64,000 nt of DNA from Hemicordylus capensis. Lineage: Eukaryota; Chordata; Lepidosauria; Squamata; Cordylidae. The position numbers were made by a program, and so were the translations under genes. Position 1 is the first letter of the stretch; each line of letters starts with the position of its first letter. Where the stretch lies: contig NC_069657.1 of NCBI RefSeq assembly GCF_027244095.1, forward strand, positions 144,456,857 through 144,520,856, read 5' to 3'. The notes under the pieces were generated by a model. The model did not search any database, had not been told where the DNA came from, and saw only the letters and a program-made list of their open reading frames with translations. Positions 1 through 10,925 of the stretch are shown one piece after another.

Positions 1-585
1 CCTTCTTCTTCATGAATTCTGCCACCTATTAAGATTATCTGGGGAGGTCTGGTTGCAGTTGTTTCTCTCTTGAATGGTGACAACTTGAAACCGGGCCTTT
101 TCTAGGGTTGCCCCAGGACTTTGGAATGAGCTTCATAATGGGAAGCTTCCCCTTCTCTGGGTGCTTTTAAGAAGGACCTGAAGACATACCAGTGTGGTAT
201 AGTGGTTAGAGTGCTGGACTAGGACCAGGGAGACCTGAGTTCTAATCCCCATTCAGCCAAATACTTCCTGGGTGACTCTGGGCCAGTCACTTCTCTCTCA
301 GCCTAACCTACTTCACAGGGTTGTTGTGAGGAGAAACTTGAGTATGTAGTACACCGCTCCGGGCTCGTTGGAGGAAGAGCAGGATATAAAATGTAAAAAT
401 ACAAATAAATAAATAATATAAATACCTGTTTAGTCAGGCTTTTAATTTAAAATTTTATGTTTTAGATCTTTTTTTAATCTGTATTTTAAACTGTTTTAAT
501 TGTGTTTTTAGATTGTGAATGACCCAGGGACTTGTGTATGAGGCAGTATAGAAATGTGTTAAATAAATGAATACAATGTATAAAT
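1..585 (+). mobile_element. L2-like LINE 3' end, with a SINE inserted
   Basis: The left part resembles the end of the L2 open reading frame and its start of 3' UTR, and the right part is the T-rich L2 tail that ends in a TAAATAAATGAATA run near 570-585. The two halves are separated by the SINE at about 190-420. The window edge cuts the left side. Identification rests on similarity to the other L2 ends in this window (1130-1480, 8600-8840, 46365-46680). L2 mobilises itself by target-primed reverse transcription; this piece carries no complete protein. Confidence 0.6.
190..420 (+). mobile_element. tRNA-derived SINE (squamate type A)
   Basis: The head reads like a tRNA pol III promoter: an A-box-like TAGTGGTTAGAG at about 199-210 and a B-box-like GAGTTCTAATCCCC near 236. 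A conserved body follows (ggccagtcacttctctctca at about 281-300), then a tail ending AATAAATAAATAATA. A second copy of the same family lies in reverse at 23915-24145, which confirms it as a dispersed family. It has no protein and would depend on a LINE partner for movement. Confidence 0.75.
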
Positions 586-1129
586 GTATTAATTTGAGTA
601 CTTAATCTGAAATGCAGAAATAAGAGACTGGATTATACAAATCCTGGTTTCATACACAGAATGACTGTCATGTTTTTCTTGAGAGTTCTGTTGAGACATG
701 GAGCTCTGAAATGCCCCAGTGGCTCAGTCCCAGTAGATTTCAGAAGAAATAAAATAACGTAATATTTTGCACATGCAGGAACCACACAGAATTTTCAGCA
801 GTGTCTTCCATAGGTAAGGTGTAGAGATGGCTATGAGAAAATGTAAATCTAGCCTGGAGAAAAATGTGAATGCAGGGATGTCACCAAGTCAGACAGTTCA
901 AAAGCTTTGCATTATGTACCAGGGCTTGACAACGGCCAGTGGGCAATGTTATTTAATGTGGTCAATAATGCTTAGTCATGTTGTTCTTCAGTGTTACCAT
1001 CCACATGAGAGGTCACTGGAGAAGACAAGCCACCTGAGGTAGACATCTTCAAGATCAGGGAATGAATTTGTGGGTCTAAGGGAGAGAGAAAAGGAGAGCC
1101 AGGCATGTATACAATTATGAGGACATCTG
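586..1129. other. no gene or repeat recognised
   Basis: AT-rich single-copy-looking sequence. A 71-codon open frame at 827-1042 has no recognisable family, no flanking splice or promoter signals, and looks like chance. Confidence 0.4.
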
Positions 1130-1480
1130 GTTATTTATTTATTTATTTAACATATTTCTATACTGCCCAAAACTTACGTCTCTGGGCGGTTCACAACAGA
1201 TAAAAACAGCATTAAAACATTAGTTAAAACAAAAACAAGAAATTTAAAACACAACAATTTAATTTTTTAAAAAAACAATGCTCTAAAACAACATTAAAAA
1301 CAATCAAAACAGTATCAGTTAAAAGCCTGGGTGAACAAATGTGTTTTTAAGGACCTTTTAAAAGCTGTCAGAGATGGGGAGGCTCTTATTTCACTAGGGA
1401 GCACATTCCAAACCCTCGGGGCAGCAACGGAGAAGGCCCGTCCCTGAGTGGCCACCAGACGAGCCGGTGGCAAATTGCAA
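1130..1480 (-). mobile_element. L2 LINE 3' end
   Basis: On the minus strand this reads as the L2 C-terminal coding end followed by the 3' UTR. On the plus strand the order is a TTTATTTATTTATTTA tail, the line tatactgcccaaaacttacg, and 'agagatggggaggctctt' with 'gcagcaacggagaaggcccg', the landmarks shared with the L2 copies at 11830-13300 and 46365-46680. It is heavily 5' truncated. Confidence 0.75.
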
Positions 1481-1894
1481 ACTCTTCATTTTTGCAATGA
1501 AGAGTTTTGCATACAAGATTCTGGCCAGTAGTAAATGTATGTGATGTTATTAGGACAAGGCACATGCCCAGATATATATATATATGTGATTTTTCATGTG
1601 TATAAATATATGACTATGTATTTGAATCATTTTGAGTCTGCCATCTCAAGTCTATGGAATGTTAACTAGGTTACTTGGGGCACAAAGTACAATTATTCAT
1701 TGCTTTCCTTATTAAGAGCCATATCCTTCACACACCTTAATGTGTGTGTATTAATTGTATTAGACAGTTACTAATAATCTGAAATATTTTCCCATCTACC
1801 TATTGGTGTTATGATTCCAGGGAAATGAATAGCATTAAATAAGCAATGGTTTATATTCCCAATGCCCAAATTGCAAACATTTCAATATTATATG
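1481..1894. other. no gene recognised; short TA-rich stretch
   Basis: Contains a short (TA)n run at about 1571-1584. Nothing else is identifiable. Confidence 0.4.
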
Positions 1895-2335
1895 GATTTT
1901 ATTAAGGGTGTGCATGAAGCGGTCCAACACAAACCGGTCCAACATGAACAGAGTGGTTTGAGCAGCCTGATCATGAACCAGTGCAGCCTTCAAGAACGCC
2001 AGAGGGTCCACAATCAGACTGGACCAAGCCCGGTTCATGGCGGACTGGTTCGGTGGACGATGCTTGTAAAGGGGAATCTGATGAGGATTCCCTTTTACAA
2101 GCAAAGAGGAAGCACTCACAAAAAGGCTTTTAAAGGGTGGTGAGGGGGGCAGTGACAGGTAACATTAACCTTAGATGTAGATGAGAAGGTCTTTACTGTC
2201 ACAGTAGCAGCCACAGTACCGCTCCTGGCTGGCCACCCACTCCTCACACTAACTGCTGCTGCACACTCCCTCCCTCCAGCAGCCTGTGCTACACACGGTA
2301 ATGCGACCCAGCCTTTTAAAATTTTGTTCTATTTT

Positions 2336-2402
2336 GAGGTGCTCTTGCACAAGAGCACCATTCTAGTCTTGCAAGAATGGTGCTCTTGTGCAAGAGCACC
2401 TC
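2336..2402. repeat. perfect 29-bp stem hairpin
   Basis: The arms 2336-2364 and 2374-2402 are exact reverse complements, beginning GAGGTGCTCTTGCACAAGAG and ending with its mirror, around a 9-nt loop. The arm is itself partly palindromic (GTGCTCTTGCACAAGAGCAC). The hairpin lies within the hAT-like element at 1903-2943. Confidence 0.95.
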
Positions 2403-2731
2403 ATAATAAAACAAACAAAAAGGCCGGCCACATTGCCCCATATCTATGGGCTGCTGGAGGGAGGGAGCGCACACTGCTGCTCTGCAGCAGCAGTGAATGT
2501 GAGATGTGGCCTGCCAGTGAGGAGCTGTGCTGTGGCCACCACCACGCTGGTAAAAAACTTCTCATTTACATCTACTGTTGTTAGTTGCCTCTCACCATCC
2601 CCTGCCCTTTAGAATCCCTTTGTGAAGGATTCCCCTTTGCTTGTAAGGGGGAATCCTCACTAGATTCCCTTTTACAAGCATTGCTTCTCAAACCACTGAA
2701 CTGGTTCAACCTGTTCCAATCAAATGGTACA

Positions 2732-2871
2732 GGGATTCTCAACATTGTGTCCCCAGATGTTATTGGACTTCAACTCCCATAACCCCAGCCACAGTGGCCT
2801 TTGGGATTATTGATGTTGAAGTCCAATAACATCTGGGGGCCCAACATTGAGAATCCCTGGACTAGACCATC
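2732..2871. mobile_element. small palindromic MITE inside the hAT-like element
   Basis: The ends read CAGGGATTCTCAA and its reverse complement, and the interior continues as an imperfect inverted repeat (aacatctgggg against ccccagatgtt). I found no clear target duplication, so the superfamily is only suggested by the CAGGG-type ends. Confidence 0.6.
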
Positions 2872-3188
2872 CAGTCGGTCACTGACCACAGTCCAGTCCA
2901 AATTTGGGCTGAATAGTAGAAATAGGTTCCGTGCACACCCCTAGATTTTATAAAGTAGTTTAAAATACTTGTTTCCTCAAACTATAACTCTGTCCATCCA
3001 TATCTTACAAAAAATTAAGAATATTTTGTGGTAGAAAAGAAGTTCTAATTGTGTAGAACACAAGTATCAGGACTCCCAGCAATGCTTTGGAAATGAGACA
3101 GGGTAATATTTTATCTCATCTTCTATAATAAAATCTTATGTTCTTTCTAATGCAATATATTCCATGCAGGTAATGCACTGTGAATGAA

Positions 3189-4169
3189 ATGGCTGAGGGA
3201 AATCAAAGCACAGAGATTGCTGAATTCATTTTTGTGGGATTAACAGACGACCCTACACTACAGTTCATTCTCTTTATGTTATTCCTCACCATCTATATCA
3301 TCAGCCTGATGGGGAATTTTGCAATGATTATATTAATCAGGGCCAGTTCCCAGCTCCACACCCCAATGTACTTCTTCCTCAGCAATCTATCTTTCTTGGA
3401 TATCTGTTATTCTTCAGTGGTTGCCCCCCAGACACTGACCAACTCCATTGCAGATAAAAAATCAATTTCTCTGGCTGGCTGTGCAGCACAAATGTACTTT
3501 TTCATAGCATTGGGGACCACAGAGTGTTGTCTGCTGGCTGTGATGGCATATGACCGATACGTAGCTATCTGTAACCCATTGTTGTATCCAGTTCTCATGT
3601 CCCCTAAAGTTTGTATCCCTTTGGTGGTTGGGTCTTATGTACTTGGGCTATTCCATTCTCTTATTCACACAATCTTCACATTTAGGTTGTCCTTCTGTGA
3701 GTCCAATGAGATCAATCATTTTTATTGTGACATCACACCACTGTTATCCATCTCCTGTTCGAACACACATGTCAGCGAAGTTCTTTTATTCAGCCTTGTT
3801 GGAGCCATTGAAATAATCACCCTTCTGACTATTGTGATTTCCTACACCTACATCCTTGCCACCATCCTGAGAATCCACTCAGCCCATGGAAGACACAAAG
3901 CCTTTTCCACCTGTGCTTCCCATTTTTCGGGAGTCACCATTTATCATGGAACAATCCTATTCATGTATTTGCGACCCACCTCTAGCTACTCCTTGGATAC
4001 TGACAAAATCCTTGCTGTGTTCTATACATTGGTGATCCCTTTGCTGAACCCTCTGATATACAGTCTGAGAAACAAAGATGTGAAGGATGCTTTAAGAGAC
4101 TTCCTTAAAAAGAAGCTCTCCAAACGTTTCCTCACTAGTATGATTGCTAATGTTCTGAAGAAGCAATAA
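3189..4169 (+). CDS. olfactory receptor, class II, OR5/OR8-like (OR-1)
   Basis: This is an odorant-binding seven-transmembrane G-protein-coupled receptor, expected in the plasma membrane of olfactory neurons and coupled to G-olf. The frame encodes 326 aa, normal for ORs. OR hallmarks are present: an N-terminal glycosylation site N5-Q-S, G42-N43 in TM1, [13 protein letters not shown] at 59-71, [10 protein letters not shown] at 119-128 after TM3, KAFSTCASH at 237-245 at TM6, and [12 protein letters not shown] at 284-295 in TM7. Disulfide cysteines C98 and C180 are in place. I start at the ATG at 3189; the open frame runs 9 bases further up only to a GTG. A splice acceptor (TTCCATGCAG, AG at 3168-3169) fits the usual OR layout of one coding exon behind non-coding exons. 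The C-terminal tail is about 20 residues longer and more basic than usual (KKKLSKR). It appears intact. The subfamily is inferred from motif style only. Confidence 0.95.
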   Translation: MAEGNQSTEIAEFIFVGLTDDPTLQFILFMLFLTIYIISLMGNFAMIILIRASSQLHTPMYFFLSNLSFLDICYSSVVAPQTLTNSIADKKSISLAGCAAQMYFFIALGTTECCLLAVMAYDRYVAICNPLLYPVLMSPKVCIPLVVGSYVLGLFHSLIHTIFTFRLSFCESNEINHFYCDITPLLSISCSNTHVSEVLLFSLVGAIEIITLLTIVISYTYILATILRIHSAHGRHKAFSTCASHFSGVTIYHGTILFMYLRPTSSYSLDTDKILAVFYTLVIPLLNPLIYSLRNKDVKDALRDFLKKKLSKRFLTSMIANVLKKQ

Positions 4170-4900
4170 GGGCCTGCCTGATAAGCATGTCACTATGTTA
4201 TTTTTGAATAGATGGGTTTCCATTTCTTATATACATAGACCAAAATGAGCATTCTGTAGGTAGACAAGAACCATATGCATGTGTAAGTTGTAAACTAGTA
4301 ACGAAAAGAGAAAGAGCCAAGAGAGAGAGAAAAATGGGTTCTGGAAGAGCTTGGACTACTCACTTTATTATTCTCATTGTTAGTCACTTTTTACATCATC
4401 TAACATCATACAACTTGTGCATGACTGCAAAAAATTGTACAAATGTTTTTCTAGAACTGCACTCTTGGTTTTTTTGTTTTGTATTTGGTTGCATTTATTT
4501 TTTTTTAAAAAAGCTTTGCTGTCTTATATTATCAGGACTAAAGAACTGTGTATGGCCCAGGTCATACAACTACTTACCCAGTTGGCTGTTGGTCCGGGAC
4601 ATAGTTATAAATCAACAAGGTGGGACAAATGTTTCTGGGTCCTACCTGGGTGGGGGCCCATTGCATGGGGAGTGTATGATACTAATAACATAGAAGCAAA
4701 AGAAAGGGCATGTTAAGAACGTTTTGACCATGTTCTTATCATTCTTCCAGAGCAAAGACATGGGGGAAGAAATGCACTAAATAAAGATAAATACATAAGA
4801 AGGCGGGGTGGGGTGGGGCCATTCTTCACTTCCTGTCTCAGGGTCCGCTGCAATCTTGCTACACCTCTGCTGATGGTGCTTCATTACAGATGGTTGTAAT
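4170..4900. other. OR-1 downstream sequence; no further gene seen
   Basis: The 3' flank of OR-1 holds short open frames (such as 4334-4693) that are T-rich low-complexity translations without family resemblance. I see no clear poly(A) signal close to the stop codon. Confidence 0.4.
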
Positions 4901-4904
4901 GTAA

Positions 4905-5560
4905 TGTGTTTATTTCTTGTGTTCCAATTGCATTTTCACTTCTCCCCCAAGAGATTAGGCTTAATTCTGAGGAGTCTTCCTGAGACAGAGAGCTCTGAGA
5001 TATCACTTCTGTGAAAAACTCAACTCCATCTGTGGCACTGCATTCAACATGGATTTTCTCAGAACTGTTAGCATTGCATTCTGTTACTACAGAGAGCACA
5101 CAGCTCTTACTAAGCCATGTTAACAGATGCCATATGACACACTGCTTGTGTGTCATGTTACTTTCTAGGAGAACTTAAAAGGGACGGGAATGCCTGAAGA
5201 AAAACAACCAGACTTTGAAAACCAAAGACTTTTTGGAGGAGCCTCAAGCCAAAGCTGCTTCAGAGAAAACAGCAAAGGTCTCATATATGCAGTTACAGAA
5301 CAAAGAACGGTGGTACTATCATATAGGAGTGGCTTTTCCTGTTCTTGCTAGGCATTCTGGAAGAGCAGGGTAAGGACAGTCTGGATTCAAAGACCATTTG
5401 GCTACAGAGAAGGGAACTGGAAGAGCGCAAGGGGACCAGTTGTTGTTGGGGCTATTAATGAAGGCAATAGAAGAAACAGTAGAAAATTCTGAAAGCTACT
5501 TGAGATAGATGATTTTGAGACAAGATCAACATCAGACAAGAACACTGTTGATCATTTCTC
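4905..5560. repeat. OR-upstream duplicated block, copy 1 (orphan)
   Basis: It shares landmarks with 16970-17330 plus 18960-19150 and with 37215-37590 plus 37765-37900: 'aagagattaggcttaattct...gagctctgaga', 'gcattcaacatggattttctcag', 'aacagatgcc', then 'cattctggaagagcagggtaag' near 5352. In the other two copies a receptor follows about 4 kb downstream. Here the next 5 kb hold only transposons, so the receptor of this unit has been lost or never existed. Confidence 0.6.
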
Positions 5561-5695
5561 TAGAACAGTGGTTCCCATCCCAACCTGGGGGACTCCAGAG
5601 GTTAGTTAGTTAGTTTATTTACGGTCAATGACCAAACAAAACAGCACCTGAACAGTAAGTATGCAATTACAAATCTAAAACCAAATAAAATAAAT

Positions 5696-6082
5696 TTAAA
5701 CCCCAGTTTGCAAGCATCTTATTTTGCATGCCGTGGCACAAAAACATGCAATTCTGTAAGTAGTCTCCTCTTGACGCTCCGCTAGAAAGAAAGCAACATG
5801 ATAATCATCAGAAAGCCCAGAATATTTTTTCATATAAGCCTCAATCCAAATGGAACGAATTGATTTATAAAAGGAACAGTGAAGCAAAACATGAACTATT
5901 GACTCAACCACGCCTATACCACAAAGGCAGAGGCGATTCCTTAGAGGGACTCTTTTATATCTTTCCTCTAATAGAGCTGAGGGAAGAACACTAAATCGTG
6001 CCTTGGGAAAAAAATTCTTCTCAACCTTGTCCGTTGGGTTAAATAAGTGGCAGGCACCGGGTAATTTAAAAAACTGCCACAA
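5696..6082 (-). pseudogene. LINE C-terminal zinc-finger-like region
   Basis: The translation contains LCLCGIGVVESIVHVLLHC, spaced like the Cys/His finger seen after the RT domain of several LINE clades, followed by about 65 residues and no further domain. It belongs to the LINE at 5604-9960. Confidence 0.6.
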
Positions 6083-6159
6083 ATATTCCTAGGAGCATTC
6101 AAACTAAGGTCTATTTACTTCTCTATATCTAACACTCTCTGAAAATCTTTTTAGTTACA

Positions 6160-6789
6160 TCATGGCTTAAAGTACGAATAAATTGTTCTGAAGCCACATT
6201 TACCTAAGATGGTTTGGACATTCTTTATCCAGGGAGACTGAAAGTCATCCCTCAAAACTAGTGGGACAAGGCCCAAAGAGTAAGTGTGAAGTTTGAGCCA
6301 AAAAGTGACCGTGGGCAACCACGCCTGTGCCACAAACGTAATCATTCCAGATTCCAAACGTAAGGCCACATTTGGGATACATCTAGACAGCTGAAAAATG
6401 GCTTGCAAAAAACTCGCCTGAACAACTTCAAGAGATTGTAGGTTGCCTGTGGAAAATATCTGAGCTCCATACAGCATTTGCACCAGGGTTTTAGCTTTAA
6501 AAACCCTAAGCATTGCTGGTATATAATGGGCTCCTTTAGTATAGAAGAATGTTAATATCACTGCCATAGATCTCTGGGCGTTAGCAGCCACATACTCACA
6601 GTGAGGTCTCCATGATTTTCGTGCATGGAATACTAGGCCAAGATATTTATAGATTTTAACCTGTTGTACATTTCTTCCATTAATTACCCAATTGTGGATC
6701 TTCCTTCCCTTACTAAAGACCATCATCTTGGATTTCTGTGTATTAATAACCAGAGATTCTTCTTCGCAAAATAATGTGAGTGATCTCAA
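6160..6789 (-). pseudogene. LINE reverse transcriptase, thumb side
   Basis: Contains LVINTQKSKMMVFSKG and YKYLGLVFH, which are the conserved RT blocks that follow the active site in LINEs. Immediately upstream, on the minus strand at about 6840-6800, the ADDVV remnant of the catalytic YADD box is visible, directly beside the L2 insertion. Confidence 0.7.
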
Positions 6790-6842
6790 GACTCTTCACA
6801 TGCCAACGAGCGTAATAGATATTACCACCACATCATCGGCAT

Positions 6843-8841
6843 TGGAAAGACTCAACTCGAATCTGACAGATTACGACATGGAGCATATCTAACGATCTAT
6901 GCTCAGGCGATACGTGTGGCAAAGAAGCAGTTCTTTTCTGCCCATATTGCCTCTGCAAGTTCACGTCCGGCGGAGTTGTTCAGGGTTGTGAGGGGACTAG
7001 TATCTGCCCCGCCTCCCTTGAACCAGAATTTGGAATAATCAGTTAAAGATTTAAAGAATTTTTCACAGATAAAATCTTTCTGATTCGGGCCGACTTAGAT
7101 GGAGACTCCACAATTAATTTGATGTCTGAACTGGAGGTGTCCAACTATTCTTCTTATGTGATTCAACTGGATCAGTTTCAGTTTGTGACTCCTGAGGATG
7201 TGGACAAGCTGCTTGGGGTGATGAGGCCTAACTCTTGTTCTCTTGACCCTTGTCCAGCATGACTTATTCAATCTAGCAGGGAGGCTGTTGTAGGCGGCCT
7301 GGTGGAAATAATAAATGCTTCTCTGAGGGAGGGCAGGATGCGTCCTTGTCTTGAGGCAATTATTAGACCTCTTCTGAAGAAGCCTGCATTAGATCCCTCA
7401 GAGTTGAGCAATTATAGGCCTGTTTCCAATCTCTCATGGTTTTGGGCAAGGTAATTGAGAGGGGATTTAGTATGCGGTGTTATCAGTATGCTGATGACAC
7501 CCAGATCTACTTCTCCATGTCAGCTTCTTCAGGACCTGGCATATAGCAATAGCACTTACATTTATATACCGCTCTATAGCTGGAAGCTCTCTAAGCGGTT
7601 TACAATGATTTAGCATATTGCCCCCAACATTCTGGGTACTCATTTTACCGACCTCGGAAGGATGGAAGGCTGAGTCAACCTTGAGCCCCTGGTCAGGATC
7701 GAACTTGTAACCTTCTGGTTACAGGACGGCAGTTTTACCACTGCGCCACCAGGGGCTCTTTATCCTCCCTAAATGCCTGCCTGGAATATCCTCCCTATGG
7801 AGGATATATCCCGATATTAGGGAATATCCTCCCTAATATGCCTGGAATATCCTCCCTAAATGCCTGCCTGGAAGCAGTAATGGGCTGGATGAGGGAGAAT
7901 AAACTCAAGCTGAATCCAGATAGGACGGAGGTACTTATTGTGCGAGGTCACAACTCTAGAGACAATCTAGATCTACCTGTTCTAGATGGGGTCACACTTC
8001 CCCAAAAGGAACAGCTTCACAGTCTGGGAGTACTTCTGGATTCACACCACTCCCTGGTTTCTCAGGTTGAGGTGGTGGCCAGGGGTGCTTTCTATCAGCT
8101 TCGGCTGATACGCCAGCTGCACCCGTTTCTCAAGATCAGTGACCTCAAAACAGTAGTACATTTGTTGGTAACCTCCAGACTGGACTTCTGTAATGTGCTC
8201 TACGTGGGGCTGCCTTTGTACATAGTCCGGAAACTTCAGTTGGTTCAGAATACTGCAGCCAGGTCAGTCTGTGGGTCGTCTCGGAGAGACCACGTTACTC
8301 CTCTATTGATGGAGTGACACTGGCTGCCCATAGGTTTCCGGGCAAAATACAAAGTGCTAGTTATAACTTACAAAGCCCTAAATGGCTTAGGCCCTGGGTA
8401 TTTAAGAGAACATCTTCTTCGCTATGTGCCCCACCGCCCATTAAGGTCATTTGAAGAGGTCCATCTCCAGCTGTCGCCAACTCGTTTGGTGGCTACATAG
8501 AGATAGGCCTTCTCAGCTGCTGCCCCAAGATTGTAGAATGCGCTTTCTACTAAGATACGAGCCTCCCCATCTCTGGCAATTTTAAAGAAACTTCTGAAAA
8601 CACATCTCTTCAACCAAGCTTTCTCAGCTTTTTAAAACTTGTTTTTACATTGTTTGGCTATTTAATTGGTGTTTTATGATGTTTTAATTGTTAATTATTT
8701 TATGCAGTTTTACAATTTCTGTTTTAATTGTTAATTTATTTTAATGGTGTTTTAATGTAAACCGCCCTGAGCCTTTTGGAAGGGCAGTATAAAATTTTAA
8801 TAATAAAATAAATAAATAAATAAGTAATAAAATATAATAAT
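6843..8841 (+). mobile_element. L2 LINE inserted in the LINE RT gene
   Basis: L2 coding pieces on the plus strand: the segment leading into RT (about 6850-7450, including a readable LLKKPALDPSELSNYRPVSN), then a jump at about 7455 straight to the active-site block, then the C-terminal part (7838-8317, with AVMGWMRENKLKLNPDRTEV and TSRLDFCNVLYVGLP). The 3' end is GCCTTTTGGAAGGGCAGTAT and an AATAAATAAATAA tail at about 8773-8822. Compared with the L2 at 11830-13300, roughly the front half of RT has been deleted internally. It sits exactly in front of the host LINE's catalytic Asp-Asp codons. Confidence 0.85.
7544..7757 (-). mobile_element. Sauria-type SINE (tRNA head, Bov-B-like tail)
   Basis: Read on the minus strand: GAGCCCCTGGTGGCGCAGTG head, a B-box-like AGTTCGATCCTGACCAGG, the body gtacccagaatgttgggggc, and a tail tataaatgtaagtgctattg. 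It is the innermost insertion of the nest. Other copies lie at 25168-25392 (+) and 34716-34855 (-). Confidence 0.85.
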
Positions 8842-10085
8842 ATAGAGATGGGTCTTCCTGCTAATTTAGGTTGGTGTAAGGCAGGGTCATCAAGTTAGGG
8901 GATTAAGAAGTTGATATAAACATTAAATAAAAAGGGGACCAAAATACAGTCCTGTTTAACTCCCTTCTGCAAAATAATTGGGTTCGAAAGATGACCCTGG
9001 CTATTAGATTTGAATATCAAAAGATTGTTTTCATAAAGTGTACGAATCAGAAGGAGCAAGCGAGGATCTATATTAGTCTTAGCAAGTTTGCTCCAAAGAC
9101 ATGGTCGAGAAATTGAATCAAAGGCGGCCTTGAAGTCAATAAAGGCTACATATAAGGAGGAGTTCTTAGCAGTATATTTTTCCACCAGGTGGTAAAGAAC
9201 CATGGCTTGATCCAGAGTGAACCAGCTGGCTCGAAAGCTGGCCTGTTAATCTCTAAGAACAGAATACTGCTCCACCCAGTCAATGAATTTGGAACACAGG
9301 TGCCTCACGTACCGTTTACTATAATTATAATTATAATTATACTCAAGAGGCTTATTGGGCAATAGCTGGCAGGGTTTAAATGCTGCCCACCCTTAAAAAT
9401 CGGAACAATAATGGCTATATACCAATCCTCGGGAATATAACCCACCTGATCTATATAGGTGAAAAGCTTGGCTAAGACCGGTGCCTACCAATCAATCTCC
9501 ACTTCCAATAGCTCCCCTGGGATCAAGTCTATACCAGGGGCCTTACCGGATGGCAACTGAGAGAGCAGACTAGTTATTTCATGGGTCGTAACCAGAGGCC
9601 AAGTGGGTAAGCTATCCAGATGATATGGTCGAGGGGAGGAACAGAGCATATTAGCTGCATATAAAGCTTTAAAGTGAGACGTCCAGCTATCTACAGTAAT
9701 AAGATTGCCCAATTTGGAAGGACCTTCCTTGATACTGGGCGCCACTATCCTCCAAAAGAATCTAGAGTCTTTCGACCTAGCTGCAACAAGAAGCCCTTCC
9801 CATGCTTCCTTCATCGCCGTGTGCTTTTTATCCCTAATTAATTTTTTGTATGATTTCTTCCTCTCCACTATTTCTTGAAGCGAGTCCTCATTTGGGTTGA
9901 GCCTATGTTGGTTAAATTTAGAAACCAAGATTTTCTTTGCTGCAATGCAGTCATGGTCAAACTCCAGAGGTTGCTAAACTCCAAATCTCATCAGCCCCTG
10001 CTATAATGTATCATGGCTGGGGATTATGGGAGTTGTAGTTCAGCAACAACTGGAGGCCCCCAGATTGGAAACCACTGCTCTGGAA

Positions 10086-10925
10086 TTTTGGGGAGAACAC
10101 TTAGTAGGCTGTCCACTGACATGAAAGCCTATTTTTTTGCCATCATATTGACAATCCTAATTAAACATATTTAAACATCATTTTGACATTCCTGATTAAA
10201 CATATTTAATTTCATTTAAAACAATATTTTACCCCAAAGCTACTAGTAAGAATTTTACCTTCTGCTACTACTAAGTAGGCTATTGCTAGAAAAACTGCTA
10301 CTTTCCTTGGTCGGTTTGGCCACAGATCTCTTTGTTTTGCTGCAGCATACTGACACATCTACTTATGTGAAACCTGGGGAAGATATCCTTTCAAAGGTAA
10401 TCCTAAATATTTTAATCCTAAAGAAGTTATCCTAAATAAGTATAGAACCCGTTTTTATACTTCCTTGTGTTGGTGTGGTAATTAGTTATATTTATGAAGA
10501 GAAATCATGTCCTGGAGTTCTTTGGCAATTCAAAGCAGAAGGACTCAATATCCACAAACTATGCATAATGATGATCCTGGAAAGCCATGAGTGCCACAAG
10601 CCCACATCCTCTTCCATGTTTCTCAGGCATTGTGTAATTAGGAACTAGTTCAGTTCAATTTTATTACAGATATTGACCAGAAAAGTAATTAGGAACTATG
10701 TATTAACTAAAAGCCTGGCAGAACAGACTCCATAAGTGATTCAATAATCAGGCACCTCCTTCTCAGTTGTAGTCCTCCCTCTGCTTTTTATCCCTTTGTC
10801 CTGTATTTTGCTTGTTCAAAATATTCTTTAAACAAATTTTCATGATCATCATGTATAATGAAGTTCCAGGACGTTTCCTCCCGCCTTTTGTTACTGTAGG
10901 CCTATGTCAAGAGCTTGACACATAA
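10086..10925. other. no gene recognised
   Basis: AT-rich sequence with short direct echoes (gacaatcctaattaaacatatttaa at 10150-10174, closely repeated at about 10186-10208). No coding or repeat family identified. Confidence 0.35.

Larger units (their letters stand above)
1903..2943. mobile_element. non-autonomous hAT-like DNA transposon
   Basis: The 1041-bp element is flanked by a perfect 8-bp duplication, GATTTTAT, at 1895-1902 and 2944-2951. Its ends are imperfect inverted repeats: TAAGGGTGTGCATG on the left and the reverse complement TAGGGGTGTGCACG on the right. An 8-bp duplication is the hallmark of hAT transposases. There is no transposase inside, so it would have moved in trans. It holds a perfect 29-bp hairpin (2336-2402) and a smaller palindromic element (about 2732-2871). 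Confidence 0.85.
5604..9960 (-). mobile_element. non-LTR retrotransposon (LINE), clade not settled, split by an L2
   Basis: A perfect 12-bp target duplication, ACTCCAGAGGTT, lies at 5592-5603 and 9961-9972. The 3' end, at the left, is a TAAC-type tail next to ttatttacggtcaatgacc. Protein pieces on the minus strand run in order: a linker and RT start (9928-9485, with LPSGKAPGIDLIPGELLE), the central RT (9203-8895, FIDFKAAFDSISR and a GVKQDC motif where GVRQGC is usual), the region after the active site (6789-6160) and a C-terminal zinc-finger-like C-x-C-x7-H-x4-C segment (6082-5696). There is no restriction-like endonuclease after the finger, which argues against R4/R2. The 5' end is missing. 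The frames contain stops, so it is dead. Confidence 0.7.
5566..10077. mobile_element. short hAT-like MITE (outer layer of a nest)
   Basis: The ends are CAGTGGTTCCC (5566) and CAGTGGTTTCC in reverse complement (ending 10077), flanked by CTCTAGAA at 5558-5565 and CTCTGGAA at 10078-10085, an 8-bp duplication with one mismatch. Only about 150 bp belong to the MITE itself (5566-5603 and 9961-10077); the rest is an inserted LINE. Charlie-type hAT MITEs have this kind of terminus. Confidence 0.75.

Noticed and set aside
1835-2143. Overlapping open frames on both strands near 1.8-2.1 kb
   Set aside because: They lie in the non-coding hAT-like element and mirror each other because of its repeats; no protein family matches.
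5566-10077. A lost olfactory receptor hidden between 5.6 and 10.1 kb
   Set aside because: The interval is fully explained by MITE, LINE, L2 and SINE; no OR motif such as PMYFFLSN or MAYDRY is readable on either strand.
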